From Mytilus californianus (lineage: Eukaryota > Mollusca > Bivalvia > Mytilida > Mytilidae): a DNA stretch of 64,000 nucleotides. The DNA is taken from assembly GCF_021869535.1 (NCBI RefSeq), contig NW_026262734.1:78740339-78804338 (forward strand). Direction: 5' to 3'. A program made the translations under genes and the position numbers. Under the pieces are notes generated by a model that was not told the DNA's origin, did not search any database, and saw nothing but the letters and a program-made list of their open reading frames with translations. Below are positions 12,501 to 23,144 of this stretch, piece by piece. Position 1 is the stretch's first letter, and the number at the start of each line of letters is the position of its first letter.

Positions 12501-14220
12501 TTTGGTGCTTAAATACTGCTTACTTGATTGTGTTAATAAACTCCATCTTTTAGGATTTGATTTATATTTAATGGATTAACTCAAGGGCAAACACTTTTCA
12601 TTACAAGAGGAAATAAACACAAGAGTTCTGAATAAAGATAGAAAAATAAAATAAAACAGAATAAGGATACACGACAATATCAACGAGACAAGAACATACA
12701 TTTGTTTAAAACATTTTCTACTACTAGTAATATTTCAATTTGGACACTGGTAAAAACTCAAGAGGTTTTATGGATATTTACCTAAAGTAATTTAGCTTTA
12801 TGTTTTTATAACCCAATCTGATTTAATTCTTTGTTCATTTAGCAAAGATTAGAAGCCGCAAGTGGGTATCTTGAACGTCAACAAGAGTTATAGGAGGGTC
12901 AAGAATAAGGTCACATTGAACCTGTAAATGTAATTACTAGTAACACTTGGACCAACGACGATGAAGTTTTATCATCTGTTTGTTGTGTATTTAAAGTAAG
13001 TTCAAATTCGGACTTAAACTTCAATTTGAATGTACTAGTAGGTTCAATATGACCGTATTCTTGTCTTTGTCATAAAATACACTTGGCTGGAGAAAAGAGT
13101 CTGACTGTGATGGTTCAACCATAAAGGCATGTTTATGGATAGATGCCTCCACAATTATTCTCATAACAAAATAAGGCGGTTGCGGTACAATTTTACGGCT
13201 TGCTACAGCCTTGTATTGATGAATCCTTTCTGCGATATTAAAGTGCAAAGGTTTCCAAAACATATGTTAGGTTTCCTCTCCATATCAATACAAAAAAATG
13301 TTTTTTTCAAGGAAACCAGTCCGATCAAACATTACATAGTCTATTGTTGCTATGTGTAGAGTCTCGGTTACTGACAAGTTCCCAATGTGAAATTCTAGTT
13401 ATTATTCGACATTTCATTGTCACATTCCTGCCTACTGCATACAAAAGGGATCTCTTTCATTGTGTATAGCTTTGATTGGAGTATTTCTTAAACTCTGTCA
13501 TTTAAAATTGTAATGTGTCCATCCACGTACTTTCTCTGTATCTGAATATTCAATCTGAGTATTCCGCACATAGTTGATTGACAGAGGCGGTTAAGTGTCA
13601 AACTTGTACCCGCTAACAACTACTTTATTTTGACTGGTTCCTTGTCTGACAACTCAATAAGAATAGCAGTTATGTTAGAACCACTTAATGGTATATGTTG
13701 CTGTTCCATATAGACAGGTCTTACATTACATTACAAACGTGCTGGCAGTATCCCTGTCACTACAACATTGACAAAACCTTGAAATTTATCACATAATCAT
13801 CCAGAGTTTAAAACATAACTTTATCAACTCAATATTCGTTTTAGAATTTTCAGGGTCAATATAAAAAGGAACTTTTCTAAAACTTCACTTGATCTAAATC
13901 AGTGGTTCTTTTATTTTCTATTCAACAACAAATTGCACTTCTGCTGTTAACAATGTTCTTCACTAGTCCAGCTTTCAAGTGAAGAATACCTGTTTGTTAA
14001 TACTTTAAACATAGGGTTATTTTCTGGCAAGCATCATTATACATGATTTATAAAAATTGAAATTGTCACACCAGCATTGACTGTTTAAAAAAAGTTTGTT
14101 ATAGCTTATTCACAAGTATGTCTGATTCAAAAAGTTATTTGCAATATAAAGAAAACTGAGATTCTGTAAATATTTCATTTTGTAATCTTTTTTATTAACA
14201 CTACAAACTGCTCAGAGTCT
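9511..14220. other. Gene-poor intergenic DNA
   Basis: I recognise no gene. The 80-codon minus-strand frame at 13021-13263 opens on ATG and has a protein-like composition, but I recognise no domain. AT-rich throughout, with a purine-rich run near 9830-9845. Confidence 0.4.
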
Positions 14221-14481
14221 GAAAAGATCATACTTTGTGCTCGACCAATAAAGTCGAGCACAGATTTTACTCGAATAGACTCGACATTATCTCGACAGTA
14301 CTTAACTGTACTTAACTGTACTCGACTTTGGTCTCGACTTTACTTAATAAGTCTGATTCCGTACTTTATAATCTTGGTGTAGTCTGAAATGATGTCGACC
14401 AAGAGTCGACCAGTCGTGACTCAGTCTCGACCAGTCTCGACCTGTCTCGACCAGTCTCGACCTGTCTCGACTAGACTTGAC
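14221..14481. repeat. GTCGA-rich degenerate minisatellite with 10-bp core array
   Basis: The region is dense in 'ctcgac' and 'gtcgac' words in both orientations. From about 14421 it resolves into six 10-bp units of the form agtctcgacc or tgtctcgacc. 'cttaactgta' is also doubled near 14302. It lies immediately before the 192-bp array. Confidence 0.85.
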
Positions 14482-14533
14482 CTTGAAATTTAGTCTTGAC
14501 TGTTCTGAATCAGCTCATCTAAGGAATTTAAAT

Positions 14534-15590
14534 ATTGATCTTACAAAATTCCAGGTTATTTGGTAGTTTGGTTCATTGCTATGAAACTAAAGAATTTAAT
14601 TAATAGGTAAAAAAAGTAAGAATTTTCAGTTTTGATTAAATTCAGATAGTCATCTTTAATTATTTCTATAACTTTTTCAAATCAACTTGGATTTTCATAA
14701 AACTCTACAGCTATGTCAATTATACATTGATCTTACAGAATGTCAGGTTGTTTGGTAGTTTGATTTATTGCTGTAAAATTTTAGGATTTAATTAATAGGT
14801 AAAAAAAGCTAGAATTTTCAGTCGGACTGAATTCAGATAGTCAACTTTCAATTTGTTTATTACATTTTCAAATTAACTTTAATTTTCATAAAACTATACA
14901 GCTATCTCAGTTATATATTGATCTTACTGAATCCATGGTCATTATCATGTTGTTTGGTGTATTTCTGTCAAATTTAAGGATTTAATTAATCTAGGTCAAA
15001 AAAGCTAGAACTTGCAGTTTAGACTACATTCAGATAGTCATCTTTAAATTTATTTATAACTGTTTCAAATCAACTTGGATTTTCATCAAACTATACAGCT
15101 ATCTCAATTATATATTGATCTTATAGAATGCCAGGTTGTTTGGTACTTTAGTTTATTGCTGTCAAATTTAAGGATTTAATTGATAGGTAATTAAATAAGC
15201 TAGAATTTTCAGTTCGGACTAAATTCAGATAGTCATCTTTAATTTTTTTTATAACTATTTCAAAGCAACTTGGATTTTCATCAAAATCTACACCCATCTC
15301 CATTACTGTAAATTCAGAAATTATTGCGATGTTTCTATTATCGCGAAAAATGCGACAGGGTTATAATCGCAATAATTTAAACTCGCATTTTGAAATTTTT
15401 TATATGAATTAAACAGGATTTTTCTTAATATCGCAGAAATTAAAATCGCATTTTAGTCTAAAATGGCAAAATCGCAATAATAAATGCACGCAATAATTTC
15501 TGAATTTACAGTATATATTTATCTTACAAAATACAAGGTTATTTGGTAATTTGGTTTATTGCTGTCAAATTTAAATATTCAAATTATGGG
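14534..15590. repeat. Diverged tandem array, about 192-bp unit, five copies
   Basis: The landmark 'attgatctta' (or a close variant) recurs at 14534, 14726, 14917 and 15114, giving periods of 192, 191 and 197. Each unit also contains 'tggtagtttg'-like, 'ttaattaataggtaaa'-like and 'cagatagtca' words. The fifth unit is split by the MITE at 15306-15511 and resumes with 'tatatttatcttaca' at 15512. No coding potential. Confidence 0.85.
15306..15511 (-). mobile_element. TA-flanked MITE, copy 2 (206 bp), nested in the 192-bp array
   Basis: Same termini as the copy at 2130-2318 but in inverted orientation; TA at 15304-15305 and 15512-15513. Comparison with the other array units shows the empty site directly, so the boundaries are exact. 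Interior words 'gcgacagggtta' and 'aaacaggattttt' correspond to the reverse complement of copy 1. Confidence 0.9.
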
Positions 15591-15598
15591 TATCTATC

Positions 15599-17665
15599 TA
15601 ACCGTTCTAGATTAATGAAGAAATAAGTTAAAATGCACGTCAAAATGACGAATTGAGTGAACCTTGCCTTAATTTGTTTAATTTCCCGTTAAATTGTGCA
15701 CATTGTAAGAAAAGAAAGGTACGGAAAGAAAGATATTGACATGGAGATTGCAAGACTAGTCACTTTGAGCACCTCAATACTTGTATTTCTGTGCATGGAA
15801 CAACAGAAATGGGTCATGTCAAAATGGAAGGACCCTGTTTTGTCGATGTTGTTTACTGCACAATGACCCGGTTTTGTCTGTATAGGACGCAGTTTTATTT
15901 CGTTTTGCAACCACAAATTTATATAAAGCAACGTTAACACGGATCTGAACATTGTCAATCGAAATATATTCAATATATATGTTATTGTAAAACAAACCTG
16001 TCGTGTTAAAATTTATTTTAAACAGGCACTTTTCGAAATAGGTATAGTACATATTTTTCGAATGCTATACGTATGCCTTATTGCACTTGTCTTCGAACAA
16101 AAGTTACATGGAATATAAATACTTAATAGCATACTCTAACATTACTTCTTTCATAATATTATGATGTTTGTTTGTTTACTATACTAGCATGTAATGATGA
16201 AAAAATAAGAAGATGTGGTATGATTATGTCACAATATTAATTTATTTAAAGAGTGAAGCTAGAATGCTTTACTATACTTTACGCTTTGTTTACAATATTT
16301 ACTATCATTTATTTATTCATTCATTCATCCCTTTGTCTCGCATTCCGACGATACCAAAATATCAATGTGAATTTTTAGAATAGACATGATAATCAAACGG
16401 ACATACATTCAATTTCACGGGTGTCACTGTTTTCTTATTTCTTATAAAATTTTAAGATGGTATACGATTTAGTTATATAATAGCAGAGACGGATCCAGGC
16501 GGCTTATAGGTTAAAGCCCCGCCCCCACATTTGATGGCCCAAAAATATTATATCATGCTTTCACGATTTTTTTAAAGAATAAAATCGTCAAAAAGATGTT
16601 CGCCTCGCTACGCTCGGCGGTATATAATCTGTTGGAATTACCCCGACTTTGAAAACACCTGAATCCAATATATTCTCAATAACAAATTGACCAACGTCAA
16701 TGTACGATAATAATAACACAATAGAGACAACTTTTTATTTATAAAACTATTATTAAAATAATTATTGCATTTTCTGAATGGCCTGAGACTATTATACTAA
16801 TTTATACTTAGTATAATGGTCGCAAGTAGGGATAAAAAAGACTTTTAACGCATGCTTAATGTAATCCCTTGTTCCGCATGAAAATTCATTTCAATGGCGA
16901 TTCTGCATGCATATACATTTATCTTATTATCATGCCTTATGATGAACATTTAGTCTTAAGAAGATTTATTGTATACGATCATAGGAAAGATTACACCCCC
17001 TAGGTAGAGTGGAGTACTTATTAAGATAACCATCCTGTTGTGCAAATAAATCACATATCAAATGTGCGTGCTTCAATTTTCACGACCTTAAACTCATGGT
17101 GTGAACACTTAAATTTACATAATTCATATAAAAAACGTATAGAGAGCTTAAACTTCAATTTGCGTCTTTTTTTAACAGTTCAAGAATTCAAAAAAAAAAA
17201 ATTAAAAAATAAAACTATTTTTTTTCCAACAAGTAGAAATTCAATACAGATTCAAGTGAATAATAAGTTGTCCTCTGAAAGAAATTTTTTTCCAACGAGC
17301 CATCAAACTCCTTTTATACGCTGAGGTTTAGTTAGGTTATGCGATTATACATTTTTTTACTATGACAAAACCGGGTTCTGCTTTGTGAAATCTAGGACGC
17401 AACCGGGTCGTACACACTGACAAAACAGGGTCTTTCCATTTTGACATGACCCATTTCTTTCGTTCCATGCTAAGAAATACAAGTATTTGAGGTGCTCAAA
17501 GTAACTAGTCTTACAATCTCCATGTCAATACCGTTCTTCTTTACCTTTTTTTCCGTACAATGTGCACAATTTAATGAGAAATTAAACAAATTCGAGACAA
17601 GGTTAACTTAATTAGTCATTTTGACTTGCATTTTAAATTATTTCTCCGGTAATCTAGAACGGTTA
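15599..17665. mobile_element. Long-TIR element, about 2.07 kb, non-autonomous
   Basis: The left arm begins taaccgttctagatt and the right arm ends aatctagaacggtta. About 280-300 bp of each arm are inverted copies, diverged but clear over 'ttgtgcacattgta', 'ttgacatggagatt', 'actttgagcacctca' and 'gggtcatgtcaaaatgg'. The central ~1.4 kb has no transposase frame; it includes 'cggatccaggcgg' and 'ttcgcctcgctacgctcggc', a GC-rich patch unlike its surroundings. Short frames in the arms are by-products of the repeats. Possible TA target duplication. Confidence 0.75.
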
Positions 17666-18217
17666 TAGAAAATATTACGTCTCACAATTGAAAATAGTTA
17701 TATATGTATTTCTATTTTTCGATATCATAAAATTAACAAATAAATACCGGATATTAGATAACATTTTTGCCGGGGTAGTTTAGACAGAGTGATCACTGAC
17801 AGATTATAAAAACATCCAAAACATATAAGAAGACGTTTTGGTGCAGAACTTTCATTGGTCAGTTGTAAATGAGGTATGTATAGGGTTTTGATTTCCTCAT
17901 TTATAAAATAAAAAATCGTTATATTGAAGAGTAAGAATCCAAAAATATAAGTTTACTTCTTAATTTTACAAAACTATCCTATGGTCTTATTTTAATGTTA
18001 AAATGATATAATAAATAAATAATTAAATGATATATGCCATTTAATCGGTCCGTTTACAATGCAATTAGGTAACTGTTTATTAATCTATATCAGTCTGAGT
18101 ACTGTTTAACTATCATTTGAGTTGAATATATTTAGACTCGTAATATTCAGGGGAATTAGGCTTCTGCAAGTGTTTTTTTTTTGTGTGTGTACTTTTCTTG
18201 TTTTTGACGGTTTGTAA
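17666..18217. other. Intergenic DNA, no gene seen
   Basis: AT-rich sequence between the long-TIR element and the 18.2-kb hairpin. No coding frame or repeat recognised. Confidence 0.4.
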
Positions 18218-18356
18218 GTCAGTAAAAGTTCAATGATTTTAAAGTTAATACTTACATTAAAAGAACTCCTCACAAAAAGGGCTGTTCAAATCCCTTTTTG
18301 TTCGGAGGTCTTTTAATATCAATTGTATCATATCATTGAGCTTTTACTATTACTGA
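18218..18356. repeat. Imperfect inverted repeat, about 139 bp
   Basis: The strong inner hairpin pairs 'cacaaaaaggg' with 'ccctttttgt' and 'attaaaag' with 'cttttaat'. Outer arms extend to 'cagtaaaagttcaatgat' against 'atcattgagcttttact', with internal mismatches. Probably a small foldback element. Confidence 0.6.
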
Positions 18357-18944
18357 AAATTATTGTGATGATTTATTTGAACTAAATGGATGGCAAGTGA
18401 CACATTAACCATATAGTGTAACATTTAAACAAATACCGTGACATCAGTCTATTCATTTGTCGCAGTTTTTTCCTCTAGATCATCGTTTCCTGACTCAATT
18501 TCATTAAGTTTGAACTGGCTAATTTATTTATTTCTGTTCAATAATGGAATTAATTCAAAAACTTATCTTCAACTTTGAAACATTGTATATGCCTTCACTA
18601 GGAATAAAACCCCTCCTTAAAATTTGTTATGTGTGAATAACATCAACACATCTACAAAACTGCTCAGCTACCACTGGGTTGCAATTGAAATGACTATGTT
18701 ATATACTATAAATAAACATATGATAGACATCGGTACAACGGACACAATGAGTTATAAGAGTCAATGCAAGTAATGACAAGGATGAGATTTTGGCGAATCA
18801 TGAGTCCTTCATGTATACAATGAATATTGCATTGAACAGCAAATCGGAAGACTGACCTTGTTTGCATTGGATACCTAGTTTCACAAAATTTCGTACAAAC
18901 AACGGTACATTGCCGGCTCATCTGCATGTTCGACTAAAGAATTG
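18357..18944. other. Intergenic DNA, no gene seen
   Basis: No coding frame with recognisable features; the 73-codon minus-strand frame at 18706-18927 looks fortuitous. Confidence 0.4.
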
Positions 18945-19950
18945 TCCATTAGATTGACAAAGATTCTGTCCGCAGTAAAATAGGGTCTTCAGAAATACTG
19001 TGAAACTGTTTACTCGCGTTGTGGTATTAAACATATGTGGATTCTAAAACACTCTAAAGAACTTCTGGATAATGTCAATTCTCGATCTTTCTCTGAAATT
19101 AGTTATATCAAAACTTTTGATTTTTCAACCATGTATACCATCATTCCCCATGTGAAATTGAAAACCCGTCTAAAAGAAATAATGCTTTTCAACATAAAAC
19201 TGGTAGCATACGCTACACATTTATTACTTTGGGATACAAAACGGCATATTTTTGGTTAATAGTGAACAAAAAGGTCAAACATGCTACACAGAGGAGCAAG
19301 TGATCAGTATGCTGGAGTTTCTTATTGACAACATATTTGTTGAATTTGGAGGTAGACTTTTTCAACAAATTGTCTGCTTTCCTATAAGAACGAACTGTGC
19401 GCCTCTACTTGCCGACCTCTTCTTTTTTTCATATGAGTCGGAGTTACTTCAGACACTTGTCAAAAACAAGAAGATCAAAGAAGCCAGATCATTTAATGTC
19501 ACATTCAGATATATTGATGATGTTCTTTCCATTAACAATCCAAACTTTTCTGATTGGGTTCCATAAGTATATGAGCTAGAAATTAAAGAAACAATAGACA
19601 CGTCTTCCTCTGCCTCATTTTTAGACTTAATATAATAGACAAATAATACACGATGGTCTATCAGTATAGATTCTAGGTACTGACGTTGTTTATCTTCTTA
19701 ATAACGTGTTATAGTATTCTTTTATTTGTCTTTGAAAATTATTACTTTTACTGTTTAAACTGTTTAAACAAATTTTTGGCGATATCAATTTGATGTGTCT
19801 CGGTACTTGTACATCATTGTGTTATTGTGCTATGGTAATTTTTGTTTTCTTGTCTTTCGTTTTTGCTTTGTCTTTATGCCTTTTTTGGTTATCTTTGTTG
19901 ACATATTTGCTTGTTTTTATAGTGATTAAGATAATAACACAATGTTGACT
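18945..19950 (+). pseudogene. PLE1 reverse transcriptase, broken copy, with 3' UTR start
   Basis: Coding similarity begins near 18945 and continues as '.MWILKHSKELLDNVNSRS', then 'FDFSTMYTIIPH' (RT motif A region), a frame change near 19250, 'YTEEQVISMLEFLIDNIF', 'TNCAPLLADLF' (motif B) and 'FRYIDDVLSINNP' (catalytic YxDD, near 19510). The glycine-methionine before TNCAP is replaced ('CFPIRTNCAP'), a stop falls near 19564, and after 'SFLDL' near 19630 the sequence jumps to the element's last codons, so about 330 bp are deleted. The 3' untranslated sequence follows to 19950. The motif set matches Penelope-like RTs, which copy RNA at the target site. No GIY-YIG endonuclease domain is visible. 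Non-functional. Confidence 0.8.
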
Positions 19951-20499
19951 GATAACATACTCTAACTTTGTTTATTTACTTTTGACTTTAATTATTTATC
20001 CCTTGTAATTTTTTATTAACTGTGTATTTGCATTCAGGTGTCACAGGTCAAATATATTCGTTCATTGTGTGTTAATTTACAATTTTTGATTGAGTTAAGC
20101 CTTCCAATTGATATTTTATAGTGTGTTTTTCTATGTTGTGATGTTATACTCTTGTTTCAGAAAAGGGAGAAGGTTTGGTACCATTAAAACGTTTAATCCC
20201 GCTGCAAATGTTTGCACCTGTCCTAAGTCAGGAATCTGATTACAGTAGTTTTCGTCTGTTTATGTAGTTCATACGTGTTTCTCGTTTCTCGTTTTTATAT
20301 AGATTAGACCGTTGGTTTTTCCGTTTGAATGGTTTTACACTAGTAATTTTATGGGGCCCTTTATAGCTTGCTGTTCGGTGTGAGCCAATGCTCCGTGTTG
20401 AAGGCCGTACCTTGACCTATAATGGTTTACTTTTATAAATTGTAACTTGGATGGAGAGTTGTCTCATTGGCACTCACACCACATCTTCCTATATCTATG
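19951..20499 (+). mobile_element. A-type tail (5'-truncated PLE2 3' end) nested in PLE1
   Basis: It begins abruptly with 'ataacatactctaac' and carries the full A tail: 'gagttaagcc', 'ggtaccattaaaacg', 'cctaagtcaggaatctg', 'tagaccgttggtttt', 'ggggccctttatagc' and 'cttggatggagagttgtc', ending 'catcttcctatatctat'. The same blocks in the same order follow the PLE2 RT at 52.5-53.6 kb. The PLE1 3' sequence resumes immediately after it (see the E-type tail), so this is a nested insertion. 5' truncation is typical of target-primed reverse transcription. Confidence 0.8.
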
Positions 20500-20790
20500 A
20501 TGTACCCCATTACATTTTACCTATTATTTCTGTTTGTTTTGTTCACACATCGTTGTCAATATAAGGGAATTTATGAAACTGTCATACAAGTGAGAGGTTT
20601 AGCTAGCTATAGAACCAGGTTTAATCCACCATTTTCTACATAAGAAAATGCCTGTACCTAGTCAGGAATATGACAGTTGTTATCAATTTATTTGATGTGT
20701 TTGAGCTTTTAATTTTGCCATTTGCTTAGGGACTTTTCGTTTAGAATTATCCTATTTCGGTTATTTCTGTATTTGTGTTATTTTACCTTT
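20500..20790 (+). mobile_element. E-type tail, end of the PLE1 copy
   Basis: 'tgtacccc', 'ttgttttgttcac', 'atcgttgtcaatata', 'gtgagaggtttagctagct', 'aatccaccattttctaca' and 'gtcaggaatatgacag' match 62290-62570 closely. There this tail directly follows the PLE1 3' untranslated region, so this piece is the displaced distal end of the element at 18945. Confidence 0.8.
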
Positions 20791-21640
20791 TCGCTAGAAA
20801 TTTCGATATCATACTTATTACATATACTTAAACATAGGATCGAATTTATCTTACTTTATAAATTACGGACACTATTAGATACATAATAATTTAAAGACAG
20901 ACTTGTTCTGTTATATTTTTTTTCTAACCAATTAATTGTGAACTTTTTAACATGATAACATGATTATCTAAATTCACTTACAATCCCTTCTAATGAAGAA
21001 ACGTCTTGAATTTGGAAAAAAACATCAACTCAATAGTTTAAGTCAAAGACACAATGGATAAGCGTTGGTTGATGAAAACAAACCACTGGCACTCCGAGCT
21101 CATGGTTTCTTTTCCAAGAATCAACGTTTATCCATTGTATCTATAATACAGAGTTATCACACTTTACCGTAAGGGTACATGCACTTAGTCGCATACTGTG
21201 GTCATGCTTGAATGAATTTGTTTATAATTTTGAATTATGAACAATGAAAATAGCTGTGAATGAGACAACTGTCAACAAAGTCAAGGTGATGATGACGCAA
21301 ACAAGACAGACAGACATTCTAACTCATTATATGAAAATGAAATTCTATGATTGTATTAAACTGTGGACTCATTTAATTTTGTGGTTGCCAATTTTTGTGG
21401 ATTAAGTAAAAAATGTATCTTCGTGGATATATGGTTTCGTGGTTTTACAAAAGTATCCATACAAGCCTATAGAAAATTTGTACTCTATCGAACTTTTAAA
21501 TTCTTGGTCCACCTGTACAATCGGAATCCACTAAAATCAGAATCACAGGTAAGATATTAAATCCACAGTATTCATAAGGAAACTGTTGTTGATATTATTC
21601 TGAAACCACAAAAATTTTACGAATAATGAATTTCTTGTTT
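20791..21640. other. Intergenic DNA with a 93-bp hairpin
   Basis: No gene. Bases 21049-21141 form an inverted repeat with arms of about 36 bp: 'acaatggataagcgttg' pairs with 'caacgtttatccattgt', around a 'tggcactccgagctca' loop. It looks like a small foldback element. Confidence 0.6.
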
Positions 21641-21795
21641 TAAAAGAGAGGCGAAAGATACCAGAGGGACATCCAAACTAATAAGTCGAAAACAAACTGA
21701 CAACGCCATGGCTTAAAAAGAAAAAGATCAACAAACAAACAATAGTACACAAAACACAACATAGTAAACTTAAGACTGAGCAACACGAACAGTAT
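21640..21795 (-). repeat. C-type dispersed repeat tail
   Basis: 'gaggcgaaagatacca', 'gagggacatccaaact', 'aactgacaacgccatggc' and 'caatagtacaca' match, from memory, a very common bivalve dispersed repeat whose 3' end lies at the left here. No coding part is attached. Confidence 0.55.
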
Positions 21796-23144
21796 GTTAT
21801 ATTCATATATATAATTACTCAGAGAACAGAAGTCATTCCAGTTCTAAATAATATTCTGTGCTACATTATTGTGGGCTGTATATAATCATCCGTGACATTA
21901 TTATTTTCGGACATCATCATTAGTTATTGAAAGTAACCTCTGTGGGATACATGTATGTTTATTACTTGTGGAAGATAAAAACCCTTTATAAATTTCGTGT
22001 CTCTGAAGCATTTTTCGGGATAAACTTTCATCATGAACGTTCTATGCCAAACCACGTAAATGCTACGTTACAACGTTAGGGGTTATTAATAACTAAAAGG
22101 CATTAAAAGAATAGAAAATTCAACAAATGTCAAGTCTGAGGATTTAGTTTCTTAATTCATCAACTGGGAATTAAAAAAATGATATGTTATAAATCGTGTC
22201 AGTACCGTTACACTGACCACTGAAATAATGATACCCTTCATTCTTTATTGAGTCGAAACAATAGATATTCTTATTGCTTTGAAAATAACTTTCTTGTAGT
22301 GCAATCTGTAATCTGTTTAATATATGCTGCCAGTCAAGGCACACCTTTCAGATCTGGAGTATAATATCCCCATCCACGCGGATACAAGTTATAATAATGT
22401 TATTTCAGACAGTTACATAAGTACTATCCACAATATTAAAAGTTATGTACACACTATTAAAAGGTCTGTACACACTTATAAAAGTTCTCTTGTCACTTAG
22501 ACTATAAAAAGTTCTATCCACTTGGGTATCGTAGCTATCATGTACAGGTTGTCAATTTCTAAAGACGTATCATGGTCATTTAAAATCTAAAATTGACTTA
22601 TTTTATATCAATATAAATATTGAGACAGTTTTATGTTGAAACACACACACCGTTATTAATGTTATATTTTTTTTTTCTCCGTTTCGATTTTTTTAATCAT
22701 TATAGCTCAGTAGTCTATATCGGGTTGTTTGGAGTATATATATCAACTTTCTGCATTGGGGTTTCAGTACTTTGAATATATTGTCCTGTATACTCGGATT
22801 GTTATAGTTCAAGCTGTAATTTTACGGGTCACTGTGAGCTTGAGTAACTCAATGCGTTTGACTGTATAGTCTTGAGAAAAAGTTCTACCGAATGTTTAGA
22901 TATTTTGTTTTTTATCATTGGTTTTTGTACTATTTAGTTTTGATTTTCTTTATTTAGATTACCTGTATAGATGAACGATAGACACACAATTAAGCAAAAT
23001 AAACAGTTCTACCATTTCGTTTTATTATTGATTACCGTTATCATATTAATTATTTTATCTTAAATTTAATTTGTATTATTGAATGGCGACTTAATTTGAA
23101 GGAAAAAAAATAATTCAATTTATGATTGATATGGATGGATTATT
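21796..23144. other. Intergenic DNA, no gene seen
   Basis: Near 22440-22510 there is a small cluster of direct repeats ('tattaaaag' with 'gttatgtacaca' and 'gtctgtacacac' variants, 'aaaagttct' words). Otherwise AT-rich sequence without coding signal. Confidence 0.4.

Noticed and set aside
13021-13263. 80-codon minus-strand frame with ATG and protein-like composition
   Set aside because: No domain, paralogue or splice context recognised; left as a possible exon only.
14302-14322. 'cttaactgta' doublet as a regulatory site
   Set aside because: It is part of the degenerate GTCGA-rich minisatellite.
15689-16052. Frames with repeated D-K-T-G-S words
   Set aside because: They arise from the arm of the long-TIR element and are not conserved as protein in the other arm.
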